A stretch of 64,000 nt of DNA, from positions 124,001-188,000 of the forward strand of contig NZ_JAHYBZ010000008.1 in NCBI RefSeq assembly GCF_019430885.1, written 5' to 3'. The DNA comes from Roseomonas alba. Its GTDB lineage: Bacteria > Pseudomonadota > Alphaproteobacteria > Acetobacterales > Acetobacteraceae. The notes under the pieces are model-generated. The model saw only the letters and a list, made by a program, of their open reading frames with translations. It was not told the DNA's origin and searched no databases. Positions 18,517 through 26,714 of the stretch are shown piece after piece. Made by a program: the position numbers and the translations under genes. How positions within the stretch are numbered: position 1 is the first letter of the stretch; each line of letters starts with the position of its first letter.

Positions 18517-18547
18517 TGGGGGCGGCGCATCCCCTGCGCCGCCCCCA
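18517..18547. other. Perfect 13-bp hairpin in a divergent intergenic region
   Basis: TGGGGGCGGCGCA (18517-18529) and TGCGCCGCCCCCA (18535-18547) form a perfect 13-bp stem with a TCCCC loop. It lies in the 305-base gap between the CoA-transferase and globin genes, about 90 bases upstream of the globin start. No T tract follows on either side. Otherwise this gap shows only the globin ribosome site (AGGAGAGGA). It could be a transcript leader structure or a terminator of an unseen small RNA. Confidence 0.5.
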
Positions 18548-18637
18548 ATCTTTGGCGCCGATCGCCATGATCGTTGCTGCATCGCACCGGGATGATGGCG
18601 CAGACTGCCCCTGCCGCACGATCAGGAGAGGACCGTC

Positions 18638-19045
18638 ATGACGCCCGCCCAGACCGAGATCGTCCAATCCACCTGGAAGCATGTGGTGCCCATCGCCGAC
18701 ACAGCAGCCGATCTCTTCTACGATCGGCTGTTCGCAATCGACCCGACGACCCGGCCGCTTTTCAAGGCGGAAACCCTGCCGGAACAGAAGCGCAAGCTGA
18801 TGACCATGCTGAGCACCGTGGTGACCGGCCTGGCACGGCCCGACCAGATCATTCCCGCCGCCGAGGCGCTGGCACGCCGCCATGTCGGCTATGGGGTGAC
18901 GAGCGCACAGTATGACAGCGTCGGCGCCGCGCTGCTCTGGACACTGGAACGCGGGCTGGGGCCAGCCTGGACCACCGAGGCGCAGGATGCCTGGACGGCC
19001 GCCTACACCCTCCTCGCCGGGGTAATGCGCAAGGCCGTGGCCTGA
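18638..19045 (+). CDS. Single-domain bacterial globin
   Basis: A 135-residue globin of the flavohaemoglobin-like (VHb) lineage, binding haem and O2 or NO. The proximal His is His82 in LARRHVGYGV. The N-terminal helices TPAQTEIVQSTWKHVVPIAD and AADLFYDRLFAIDPTTRPLF carry the conserved Phe/Pro at the CD corner (PTTRPLF). No FAD/NAD reductase domain follows, so electrons would come from another protein. AGGAGAGGA lies 7 bases before the start. No clear FNR or NsrR box is visible upstream. Confidence 0.92.
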   Translation: MTPAQTEIVQSTWKHVVPIADTAADLFYDRLFAIDPTTRPLFKAETLPEQKRKLMTMLSTVVTGLARPDQIIPAAEALARRHVGYGVTSAQYDSVGAALLWTLERGLGPAWTTEAQDAWTAAYTLLAGVMRKAVA

Positions 19046-19125
19046 AGTCCTTCGCACCGCGCCCTCGCGCGTGGCGCTAGAATAAGGCCGTCAACACCAC
19101 CACGGCGTGTGAAATCGAGGACGAC

Positions 19126-19635
19126 ATGGCGCGCTTCTGCGAGGGGAGCATGGCTCCCTACAATGTCCTGTCGCTCACCCACGAGTGCACCTGGGTGATG
19201 GGCAGCACGGCAGGGACCCTCGGATCGACGAGCTTCGGCAGTTGCGTCGGCCTCGTCCTCTGGTGCCCTGCGACGAAAGAGGGCGTCGTTGCGCATTATG
19301 CCGGCTCCCTCGGCCATCCGACACACCAGGCGCAGGCACGCGACGACACGCAGGAGATCCTGCTCAAGGCCGGCACGGCCGGGAAGGCCTGGAATGCCTG
19401 GGTCTTCGGGGGCATGAGCCTGTCGTCGGGCACGCTCCTGTCGGCGTCCTCGGTGGGCCAGACGAAGCAGCTGATCGACCTGGTCCGTGCCGAGCTGAGC
19501 GGCCCGAATGGCTTTACCCATCAGCTCGACGGCTATCCCGGCTATGGCAAGGTCAGCCTCGACCTCGCGACCGGGGAGGTGACCCTCTCGGTCGAAGCGA
19601 GCGGGTCGGGGTCGAGGATCCTCGATCTCCTGTAG
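19126..19635 (+). CDS. Orphan CheD-like deamidase
   Basis: A 169-residue protein that I match to the CheD fold by motif, not overall similarity. TSFGSCVGLVLWCP followed by EGVVAHYAG reproduces the CheD active site, in which a Cys and a His deamidate glutamines on chemoreceptors. Cys40 and His57 are 17 residues apart, the spacing I recall for Thermotoga CheD (Cys27, His44); the Thr of that triad would be Ser34 here. The following NAWVFGGMSLSSGTLLSASSVGQTKQLIDLV parallels the CheD segment with its conserved glycines and the N-I-G-x-(R/Q)-N helix, but weakly. No chemotaxis gene is nearby. The true substrate is unknown. Confidence 0.6.
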   Translation: MARFCEGSMAPYNVLSLTHECTWVMGSTAGTLGSTSFGSCVGLVLWCPATKEGVVAHYAGSLGHPTHQAQARDDTQEILLKAGTAGKAWNAWVFGGMSLSSGTLLSASSVGQTKQLIDLVRAELSGPNGFTHQLDGYPGYGKVSLDLATGEVTLSVEASGSGSRILDLL

Positions 19636-19638
19636 GAA

Positions 19639-19772
19639 GCCGTTTGGAAATGCGCCGATCGGCGCATTTCCACGTCCGGCACCGGCCCGCACCCGCCCCG
19701 CCACCCATACCAGGATACGGACGTCGATGGCCGGGTTGGGGGTGCGGGCCGGTGCCGGACTTTTCAAACGGC
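19639..19772. repeat. Family 2 long palindrome, copy 2
   Basis: Begins with GCCGTTTG and ends with its complement CAAACGGC. Inside on the left is a perfect 26-base palindrome, GGAAATGCGCCGA and its complement; then the long arms TCCGGCACCGGCCCGCACC and GGTGCGGGCCGGTGCCGGA. The order of small and large hairpins is reversed relative to copy 1, so this copy is inverted. It begins 3 bases after the CheD-like stop codon. Confidence 0.85.
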
Positions 19773-19871
19773 CTCCAAGACTGCCACGGGATCGCCATCG
19801 GACGGGGGCAGGTTCCCTCCTCTCCTGGTCTTGCGGCAGAGTGTCGCGACCGGGAATGGAGTTCTGTACCG

Positions 19872-20060
19872 ATGACGGAAGACGAGGCACTCGCCCGCGC
19901 GGCCGGGCTGGGCGAACCATGGCGCAACCGCCAGGCCGAGATCGCCGAGGCTGCCGCCCAGGCTCGCCGCTTGGCCCAGGCCTTCCCGCGCCCCGCCGAC
20001 GAGACCGCCGAGCCGATCCCGGCCTATGCCGTCCCCGCGCCCAAGGCGGCGCGGCGATGA
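19872..20060 (+). CDS. AtzG-like small subunit
   Basis: A 62-residue acidic helical protein resembling AtzG (DUF4089), the GatC-like small partner of AtzE-type amidases. The helix EPWRNRQAEIAEAAAQARRLAQAF is followed by an extended, proline-rich tail ending VPAPKAARR. The stop codon overlaps the start of the amidase gene by 4 bases (ATGA), as for real atzG-atzE pairs. The assignment rests on size, composition and position, since the protein is short. Confidence 0.75.
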   Translation: MTEDEALARAAGLGEPWRNRQAEIAEAAAQARRLAQAFPRPADETAEPIPAYAVPAPKAARR

Positions 20061-21451
20061 GCAGCCCGGTCGACTACACCCTCGCCGAGGCCTCGGCGGC
20101 CATCGCGAAGCGCCGCCTTTCCCCGGTCGAATATCTCGATGCGCTGCGCGAACGCTTCGATGCACTCGAGCCTTCGCTGAACACCACCATCCTGCCGCTG
20201 TGGGACAGCGCGCGGGAGGATGCGAAGAAGGCCCAGCGCCGCATCGCGCGGTCCGGCCCGCGCTCCCCGATCGACGGATTGCCGGTGGGGCTGAAGGACA
20301 TCATCGACCTCGCGGGGCACCCGACCACCTGCCATTCGCGCCACCTGCTGGACAATGTGAAGTCGGCGGATGCTGCCGTGGTGACGACGCTGCGCGCCGC
20401 CGGCGCGGTTTTCCCGGCCAAGCTCGCAACGCATGAATTCGCCATCGGCGGGCCAGCCTTCGACCTGCCCTTCCCGCCCGCACGCAATCCCTGGAACCGG
20501 GCGCATCATCCGGGCGGGTCCTCCTCCGGCTCCGGCTCCTCGGTCGGGGCGGGCCTCCTGCCGGCCGCGCTCGGCACCGACACGGGCGGGTCGGTCCGCC
20601 ACCCGGCGAGCCATTGCGGCATCGTCGGCATGAAGGCGACCTATGGCCTCGTCTCACGCCGCGGTGTCTTTCCCCTCGCCTTCACCCTCGACCATGTCGG
20701 GCCGATGACGAAGGATGTCGCCTCCAACGCCATGCTGCTCGGCATCATGGCCGGGCACGACCCGGAGGATCCCGGCTCGGCGGTCCGTCGCCCTGAGAAC
20801 TACGCCCGCCACCTGAAGAAGGGGCTGAAGGGCCTGACCATCGGCTTCGTGCGCCACTTCCACGAGACCGACCAGCCCGCCACGGAAGAGGTCACCGCCG
20901 CTCTCGAAACCGCGGCCAAGCTGCTGGCGAAGGAGGGTGCGAAGGTGAAGACCGTGACCCTGCCACCGCTGAACGAGTTCGCCGGCGTGAACCGCGCCAT
21001 CATGATGGGCGAGTCGGCCGCCATCCACGGCCATTGGCTGCGCACCGCGCCCGAGGGCTATTCCAACCTGACGCGCAAGCGCCTCGCCCCGGGCCTCTTC
21101 GTCCGCGCGGAGGACTACGTCCAGGCCCAGCGCCGCCGCCGCGAGCTGATCGCCGCCGTGGAACAGACACTGTCCGGCGTGGACCTGCTGCTGACCGCGT
21201 CCTCCATGGACCCCGCCTGCCGCATTGACGATCCCGATGCGGTGGAACTTACCTATCCCCGCCAGGCCCGCACGCCCTTCAATGTCACCGGCCATCCGGC
21301 CATGACGCTGATGTGCGGCCTGTCCAAGGCCGAGGGCCTGCCGCTCGCCCTGCAACTCGTCGGACGCTATTTCGACGAGGCGACCGTCTACCGCGCCGCC
21401 GCGGCCTATGAGCGCGCGGCCCCCTGGAAGGCGATGCGTCCCGCGCCCTGA
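20057..21451 (+). CDS. Amidase (amidase signature family)
   Basis: A 464-residue amidase with the Ser-cisSer-Lys triad: Lys80 in VGLKDIIDL, cis-Ser155 in HPGGSSSGSG and Ser179 in GTDTGGSVRHPA. The spacing of 75 and 24 residues is that of the family. The signature block continues as HCGIVGMKATYGLVSRRGVF. The family hydrolyses amides including biuret derivatives (AtzE), indole-acetamide and Gln on tRNA. The coupled AtzG-like gene favours an AtzE-like role, but no other triazine-pathway genes are seen. Confidence 0.92.
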   Translation: MSSPVDYTLAEASAAIAKRRLSPVEYLDALRERFDALEPSLNTTILPLWDSAREDAKKAQRRIARSGPRSPIDGLPVGLKDIIDLAGHPTTCHSRHLLDNVKSADAAVVTTLRAAGAVFPAKLATHEFAIGGPAFDLPFPPARNPWNRAHHPGGSSSGSGSSVGAGLLPAALGTDTGGSVRHPASHCGIVGMKATYGLVSRRGVFPLAFTLDHVGPMTKDVASNAMLLGIMAGHDPEDPGSAVRRPENYARHLKKGLKGLTIGFVRHFHETDQPATEEVTAALETAAKLLAKEGAKVKTVTLPPLNEFAGVNRAIMMGESAAIHGHWLRTAPEGYSNLTRKRLAPGLFVRAEDYVQAQRRRRELIAAVEQTLSGVDLLLTASSMDPACRIDDPDAVELTYPRQARTPFNVTGHPAMTLMCGLSKAEGLPLALQLVGRYFDEATVYRAAAAYERAAPWKAMRPAP

Positions 21452-21474
21452 GCGCGGCACGCGGCGACACGGCC

Positions 21475-23052
21475 ATGAGCCCCGAAGGCCCCATCACCCT
21501 GGTCGCCCCGGCCGCGCCGCCGAAGGGCCTCAGCCTGCCCTCGCCGCGGGTGCGGCGGCTGTTGCGCAGCGCGGCGGTACCGCTTTTCCTGCTGGCCGCG
21601 GCCTTCGTCCTGCGCGCCTTCGCCTTCGCCGCGGCGGTGATCGACACCGACGAAGGTCTCTACATGCTCCAGGCCCGCGAATGGCTCCGCGGGAACTGGC
21701 CGCTCGTCGGCGTGTGGGACATGCACCCGGTCGGCGCGCCCGCCATCTTCTCGGTGATGATGGCGATCTTCGGCGACGCCGTCTGGGTGCCGCGGCTGCT
21801 CGGCGTGCTGACCACCTGGGCCGGGGCCTGGGCGCTGTTTGCCATCGTGCGCTTCGCCACGGCACCGCCGGCGCTGGGGCTCGCGGCGGGGTTGCTCTAC
21901 CTGGCGCACACCACGCTGCTCGGCGGCCTCGCGACCAATACCGAGATCCTGTTCATCCCGCTCACCGCCTGGTCCATCGCACTCGGCCTGCGGGCTACGC
22001 GCCGTGCGTTGGAACATGACGAGGCCCCGCCCTTCGCCAAGATCCTCGGCATGGGGCTGATGATCGGCGGCGCGCTCGCCGTGAAGCCCGTCGCGGTGTT
22101 CGAGGGCTGCCTCGCCTGGGCATTGCTGGTGGGGCCAGCCTGGTGGCGGGGCCTGCTCTCCTGGCGGCGGGTGGTGGTCTATGCGCTGACCTATGCCGTG
22201 CTCTGCGCGCTGCCGACCATGGCTCTCGGCTTCGCCTACCTCCTGCGCGGCGAGTTCGACGCGTTCGTCAACGGCACCTTTATCGGGCCGCTGCGCTATG
22301 CCGGGTCGCCCGTCGCGCTGCAGGACGCGGCGCGCTTCATCCTGATCGCCGTGATGATCCTGTTCTGGGCTTTCGCCCTGGTGCCGCCGGCGCTGATCCG
22401 ACCGCGCGTGAAGCAGGGACCGGTCGCCCTGCTCCGCTGGGTGGCTGTGGCCTGGTTCATCGCCGCCACGGGCGCCGTCATCATGCCAGGCATGTATTAC
22501 CAGCACTATTTCCTGCTGTGGCTGCCGCCGCTGTCGCTGCTCGCGGCGCTCGGCGCGCGGCGGCTGGCGCGCGTGGCGCGGCCGGGGCTGGTGGTGGTGG
22601 CCTTCGCCGTGCTGGTGGGCGGCGTGTCCGTCGATGCCTGGCGGTCCTCGACCGTGCCGCGGCTGTACGGGGCAATCGGCCTTGGCGGCCCCGATCCGGT
22701 ACGGGAAGTCGCGGCGGCGATCCGGCGCGAGATCGAACCCGGCGACCCGATCTGGGTGGTGAACTACCACCCCGCGCTCTACGTGCTGTCCGAGGCCGGG
22801 CTCGCCACGCGCTACGCCTTCCCGGGGCAACTCGTCGGCCCCTACTGGCGCGTCACTGGCATCGACCCGAACGAGGAAGTCGCCCGCATCCTGTCGACCA
22901 ACCCGCAGGTGATCGTCGTGGACCGCGGCTGGTGGCCGCATGTGCGGCCCCGGATCGCGGCGATGATCGAGGAAGCATTGGCCGAGCACTACGACCTGGC
23001 GGCGGTGGTTTATGAGGAACGCGGGCCTGTGGAGGTGTGGCGGCTGAAGTAG
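21475..23052 (+). CDS. Membrane glycosyltransferase, GT39/ArnT-like
   Basis: A 525-residue polytopic membrane protein with about eleven hydrophobic segments, beginning after a 30-residue cytoplasmic leader. The first periplasmic loop has VIDTDEGLYMLQAREWLRG, whose acidic pair matches the catalytic D/E of GT-C glycosyltransferases (PMT, ArnT), then PLVGVWDMHPVGAPAIF. A C-terminal soluble domain of about 130 residues follows. These enzymes use polyprenyl-phosphate sugars to glycosylate lipid A, proteins or polysaccharides; the acceptor is unknown. It begins 23 bases after the amidase stop. Confidence 0.82.
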   Translation: MSPEGPITLVAPAAPPKGLSLPSPRVRRLLRSAAVPLFLLAAAFVLRAFAFAAAVIDTDEGLYMLQAREWLRGNWPLVGVWDMHPVGAPAIFSVMMAIFGDAVWVPRLLGVLTTWAGAWALFAIVRFATAPPALGLAAGLLYLAHTTLLGGLATNTEILFIPLTAWSIALGLRATRRALEHDEAPPFAKILGMGLMIGGALAVKPVAVFEGCLAWALLVGPAWWRGLLSWRRVVVYALTYAVLCALPTMALGFAYLLRGEFDAFVNGTFIGPLRYAGSPVALQDAARFILIAVMILFWAFALVPPALIRPRVKQGPVALLRWVAVAWFIAATGAVIMPGMYYQHYFLLWLPPLSLLAALGARRLARVARPGLVVVAFAVLVGGVSVDAWRSSTVPRLYGAIGLGGPDPVREVAAAIRREIEPGDPIWVVNYHPALYVLSEAGLATRYAFPGQLVGPYWRVTGIDPNEEVARILSTNPQVIVVDRGWWPHVRPRIAAMIEEALAEHYDLAAVVYEERGPVEVWRLK

Positions 23053-23107
23053 TAGCGGGCGGGACGAGAAGCCCTTATGGCAGCCCCAATGCCTCCACTG
23101 TGAAATT

Positions 23108-23330
23108 GGAGGGGCGCCGCCCCTCCAAACCTCCCCGCCAGGCCCCACAGTGTGGCCTGGACCGCCGGCACCCGGTGCTGGGCAGGATGATGCGGCCCCC
23201 TCCCAACGCTCTTTATGCGCAAGAGTATGTTTCGGCCCTCATCCTGGCCGTGGCGCACGGCGCCAAGTGACGGTTTCCAAAGGCCCTGTGGCCTTTGGCG
23301 GGGTGGCTTGGAGGGGCAGGGCCCCTCCAA
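23108..23330. repeat. Family 1 mosaic palindromic element, copy 5
   Basis: Left arm: outer hairpin GGAGGGGC-GCC-GCCCCTCC, then the CCAGGCC (23138-23144)/GGCCTGG (23154-23160) module with ACCGCCGGCAC. The centre has CCCTCCCAACGC, TGCGCAAGAG and GTTTCGG blocks shared with copies 1, 9, 10 and 17. Right arm: CGGTTTCCAAAGGCCCTGTG, then GCCTTTGGCGGGGTGGCTTG and GAGGGGCAGGGCCCCTCC. AATT flanks both ends. It lies between convergent genes. Confidence 0.88.
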
Positions 23331-23416
23331 TTCGACAGCCGAAGCATCGGAGCGCCTCTGCTGGCCGGCGCCGCTGCCACCAAGGCGAGGCAAGAGATTC
23401 TCTGCCCCGCCCTTCG

Positions 23417-24544
23417 CTACCCCCGATCCGCCACCCCCACCCCGAACGACACCACCGACAGCGCCAGCCCCAGCCCGAAGATCGCCGCATGGCTCTCCCC
23501 GGTCACGCCGAACAGGGCGGCCATGGCGAAGCCCGTCACGGCCTGCGCCACGGCGAAGGCCGCCGTGGTGCGCACCCAGATGCGCCCGGCCAGCGGCCCG
23601 GCGCGCTCCCGCGCCGCCGCCAGGGTCACGGCCGTCACGCTGACGGCCGCGATACCCGACAGCAGCCCCGAGACCACCAGCCACGCCACGCCTGGCAGCA
23701 GCGCCGTGCCCAGCGCCGCCACCTGCACCGCGAGCGTCATCGGCAGCGCGCGTCGCCCGCCGATGCGGTCCGCCAGCGCCCCGCCGGCCAGGCTGCCCGA
23801 CACCGCTCCGACGCCGAAGACCACCCACATCAGCCCACCCGCCTGCACGCCGAGCCCATGCCCGCGCGCCGCCAGATCCGCGAGATAGACCATCGGCGGC
23901 ACTAGCCCGGCGCCTGAGACGCCGTAGGCGATCACCAGCTTCCAGGCGGAAGGCACTTCCCCGGCCGCCTGCGGCTTCGGCAGGGGCGGTGGCGCCGGCC
24001 AGAAGCGCCGCGCCGCCGCCCACAGCGCCGCCGTCACGCCCGCAAGACCGAGCCAGGCCGCATTGACCGAATGTCCCACCAGCGCCGGCACCATCAGCGC
24101 GCCGAGCGTGATCCCCGTCCCGACGCCGAGCAGCACCACCCCGCCGGCGACCCCGCGCCGCTGCGGCGGCACCACGGCCTGCACGGATGGCCCGGCAAGC
24201 CCCATCAGCGTGCCGCCCGCCACCCCCGCCACCGCGCGCCACAGCCCGAGCCAGGCGAGCCCGCCCTGCCACGCGCAGCACAAGGCCGCGAGCACCGCCA
24301 GTGCCATCCCGGCATCGAGCGCCCGCGGAATGCCGAGCCGCCGCCCGACCCCAGGCGCGCCCAGCACGCCGATCAGATAGCCGGTCAGGTTGATCGCCCC
24401 GAGCAGCCCGGCCCCTGCGCCATCCACCCAGCCGGCGGCGACCATGGCCGGGAACAGCGGCACATAGGCGAAGCGCGCCAGCCCGATGCCCGAGCAGGTC
24501 GCGGCCGCCCCGGCCAAGGCCGGCGCGAACAGCGCGCGGGTCAC
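23417..24544 (-). CDS. MFS transporter, YbfB/YjiJ type
   Basis: A 375-residue major facilitator superfamily transporter with about twelve hydrophobic segments. The N-terminus CSGIGLARFAYVPLFPAMVAAG is the hallmark of the YbfB/YjiJ (MFS_4) subgroup, and GGALADRIGGRRALP between segments 8 and 9 is a loop motif of the superfamily. Substrate unknown. Its start lies near a family 2 palindrome. Confidence 0.9.
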   Translation of the reverse strand: MTRALFAPALAGAAATCSGIGLARFAYVPLFPAMVAAGWVDGAGAGLLGAINLTGYLIGVLGAPGVGRRLGIPRALDAGMALAVLAALCCAWQGGLAWLGLWRAVAGVAGGTLMGLAGPSVQAVVPPQRRGVAGGVVLLGVGTGITLGALMVPALVGHSVNAAWLGLAGVTAALWAAARRFWPAPPPLPKPQAAGEVPSAWKLVIAYGVSGAGLVPPMVYLADLAARGHGLGVQAGGLMWVVFGVGAVSGSLAGGALADRIGGRRALPMTLAVQVAALGTALLPGVAWLVVSGLLSGIAAVSVTAVTLAAARERAGPLAGRIWVRTTAAFAVAQAVTGFAMAALFGVTGESHAAIFGLGLALSVVSFGVGVADRG

Positions 24545-24582
24545 GCCGCCACCCCCTGCGTCCAGGCCCGGCTACCAGAGCA

Positions 24583-24697
24583 TTTTTCGCTCACGCTGGG
24601 TCGGCACCAGCCCACACCCCCACCCAGCCACCCCGCGACAACATCCCGGATGGATGGCCGGGTGGGGGTGTGGGCTGGTGCGGTTCGACCGAAAAAA
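24583..24697. repeat. Family 2 long palindrome, copy 3
   Basis: TTTTTCG (24583) and CGAAAAA (24690) bracket 27-base arms GCACCAGCCCACACCCCCAC... (24604-24630) and their near-complement ending GTGTGGGCTGGTGC (24681). Compared with copy 1, two G-C pairs have become A-T pairs on both sides at once. On the minus strand the structure starts right after the stop of the small exported-protein gene and ends in a T run, so it may also terminate transcription there. Confidence 0.83.
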
Positions 24698-24700
24698 GAT

Positions 24701-24976
24701 CTAGCGCGGCTCGGGAGCCTGCGCCGCGCGGATCGCCCGACGCAGCTTTGCGACCCCGGTGCGCGGATGGCCATTGTCGCACAGCCGCATGCCGTCCTCG
24801 ACCAGGCGGCGTACCGATTCCTGCCGTGCCCCAGGCATCGCGCCCAGGCGATCGGCCAGTTCGACACAGTATTCGCGGCTGTCGGATGTGACCTGCGGCA
24901 TCGGCTCCCCTCCGGCGACAAGATCCGGGGCGAACAGAATGGCAAGTGGCAAGAAGGCACGCATCGTCCGTACCAT
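24701..24976 (-). CDS. Small exported hypothetical protein
   Basis: A 91-residue protein with a signal peptide (RAFLPLAILFAPDLVAGGEP) and a small mature domain containing two Cys (REYCVELADRL and DGMRLCDNGHPRTGVAKLRRA) likely joined by a disulphide. An ATG four codons later is an equally good start. It follows the histidine kinase gene on the same strand by 46 bases and may belong to the same regulatory operon. No family recognised. Confidence 0.7.
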   Translation of the reverse strand: MVRTMRAFLPLAILFAPDLVAGGEPMPQVTSDSREYCVELADRLGAMPGARQESVRRLVEDGMRLCDNGHPRTGVAKLRRAIRAAQAPEPR

Positions 24977-25022
24977 GCCGCCACCGGCCTCGCATCGCGG
25001 TGGCCTTCGGATGAACGCCCGT

Positions 25023-26447
25023 TCATCGGATGGAGGCCCCCGGTCCACCCAGCCGGAGTGTTGCGCGCAGGCCCGGTTGATCGGCGCCAGGCTCGGCGTC
25101 GTCCAGCACCAGTTCCCCGCTATGCAGATGCGCCACCGCGATCACCAGCGACAGGCCCAGCCCCGATCCGGGCGTCGCGCGGGCGGCATCGGCGCGGAAG
25201 AAGCGCTCCCCCGCGCGGGCCCGGCCCTCGGCAGACAGGCCGGGACCGCTGTCTGCGATGGTCACCTCCACCCCGTCGCGCGGCACAGCCTGCGCGGACA
25301 GACGCACCGTGCCGCCGGCCGGGGTGAATTTCAGCGCATTGTCCAGCAGGTTGCCGACTGCCTGCGCCAGCAGATCGCGATCGCCCACCAGTTCAAGCTG
25401 CTCCGGCAGGTCGAGCGCGATGGTCTGGTCGCGGCTCTCCGCCACCACGCCATAGAATTCCGCGACGTCGCGCAGGACCGGCACCAGGTCGAGCGGCGCG
25501 AAGGCCGCCCGTCGCGCGCCGGCCTCGGCCTCGGCAATGCGCAGCAGGGCCTCGAACACGCGGGAGATGTTGTCGAGGTCGGTGATCCCCTGCTCCATCG
25601 CCGCGCGCAGCGCCTCGGCATCGCCGGTGCCGGCCTGCGCTTCCTCGAGCTTCGCCCGCGCGCGGGCGATGGGCGTGCGCAAATCATGCGCGATGGAATC
25701 CGACACGCCGCGGATGCCCTCCATCAGCCGGTCGATGCGGTCGAGCATGGCATTCATGCTTTCCCCCAGACGGTCGAATTCGTCGTCGCGCCCCGAATTG
25801 GGCACGCGCCGCGACAGATCGCCCGCCGCGATGGCCCGCGCCGTCTGCGATGCCGGGCGCAGGCGATGTTCCAGCGCGCGGCGCAGCACCGCCGCGCCCA
25901 GCAGGGCGATCACCGCGGCGGCCATGGCGGACCAGGCGATGCCCTCTGCCAGCAGGTCGCGCAGGCGCTGCTTCTCATCGACATCACGCCCGATCAGCAC
26001 GCGATAGCCATCGAGGCCGATGGTGTAGAGCCGCGCCTCGACCTGCACGCCCTCCCGCGCCACGGCGGTCGCGGCCCACTCACCATCGCCGGCCGTATCG
26101 GGCGGCCAGCGGTCGAGATTGCCCGCAACGCGCCGCCCGTCGGCATCCGTCATCAGATAGATGGCGTGGTTCTCGACATCCGCGGCGAGACGCTCGGAAA
26201 TGGCCTCTGCCACCGCGCTCGGCCCCGCCTCCCGCCACCGTTCCGTGAGGCCAAAGGCATCGGTGCGCAGCGCGGCATCGGTCTGGCGATCGAGCGAACC
26301 CGCCGTTGCGAACCACAGGATCAACGCGAAGAGAATGGTCGCCGCGCTGTACACGCCGGCAAACAGCAGCGCGAAGCGGAAGGAGGCGCCGCGCAGGAAG
26401 CGCAGCAAGGGGTCCCAGGCGTTTGTCGATTGCGGCACGGTCAGCAT
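25023..26447 (-). CDS. Sensor histidine kinase
   Basis: A 474-residue membrane histidine kinase. Transmembrane segments lie at about 26-48 and 168-188 and enclose a periplasmic sensor domain of 120 residues. A HAMP linker (LRPASQTARAIAAGDLSRRV) follows, then the H-box with His254 in VSDSIAHDLRTPIARARAKL, and a GHKL ATPase with NLLDNALKFTP, ADSGPGLS and GSGLGLSLVIAV. It pairs with the OmpR-type regulator upstream, but a 250-bp repeat separates the two genes. The ATG chosen precedes the first membrane segment by about 25 residues; the frame extends into the repeat without protein-like sequence. Confidence 0.92.
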   Translation of the reverse strand: MLTVPQSTNAWDPLLRFLRGASFRFALLFAGVYSAATILFALILWFATAGSLDRQTDAALRTDAFGLTERWREAGPSAVAEAISERLAADVENHAIYLMTDADGRRVAGNLDRWPPDTAGDGEWAATAVAREGVQVEARLYTIGLDGYRVLIGRDVDEKQRLRDLLAEGIAWSAMAAAVIALLGAAVLRRALEHRLRPASQTARAIAAGDLSRRVPNSGRDDEFDRLGESMNAMLDRIDRLMEGIRGVSDSIAHDLRTPIARARAKLEEAQAGTGDAEALRAAMEQGITDLDNISRVFEALLRIAEAEAGARRAAFAPLDLVPVLRDVAEFYGVVAESRDQTIALDLPEQLELVGDRDLLAQAVGNLLDNALKFTPAGGTVRLSAQAVPRDGVEVTIADSGPGLSAEGRARAGERFFRADAARATPGSGLGLSLVIAVAHLHSGELVLDDAEPGADQPGLRATLRLGGPGASIR

Positions 26448-26452
26448 CGGTG

Positions 26453-26705
26453 AGGGGGTTCGCCCCTTCCCGCCAAGACGGCCTTCCTGATGACCGGAAT
26501 GCTTGCACCGTTGCGGTTGGAAGGGCGCTGCCCCTCCAAACGCCCCCCCCAACGGTGTCGCATTGACGTTGCTTCGCGACACCAATGGGCGCCCCTGGTG
26601 CTTGGAGCACCTGGACCGCAGTCTCCTGGCACCGGGCATTGCAAACTGCCTCGGCGCGATGTGCCACACCACAACGGAGCAGCCAGGAGGAGCAACGCCC
26701 CTCCA
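26453..26705. repeat. Family 1 mosaic palindromic element, copy 6
   Basis: Main left arm at 26519: GGAAGGGCGCTGCCCCTCC, then the CATTGACGTTGCTTCGCGACACCAATG hairpin and GGTGCT-TGG-AGCACC followed by TGGACCGCAG. The right arm is decayed to GGAGGAGCAACGCCCCTCC and lacks the CAAAGGCC module. A further outer hairpin (AGGGGG-TTC-GCCCCTT) with CCGCCAA...GGCC lies at 26453-26490, perhaps an older element. It splits the regulator-kinase operon. Confidence 0.75.
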
Positions 26706-26714
26706 GCCCTCATC

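Noticed and set aside
23100..23335. AATT at both ends of copy 5 as a target-site duplication
   Set aside because: AATT continues the palindrome of the outer arms and other copies do not show matching flanks, so it cannot be told from the inverted repeat itself.
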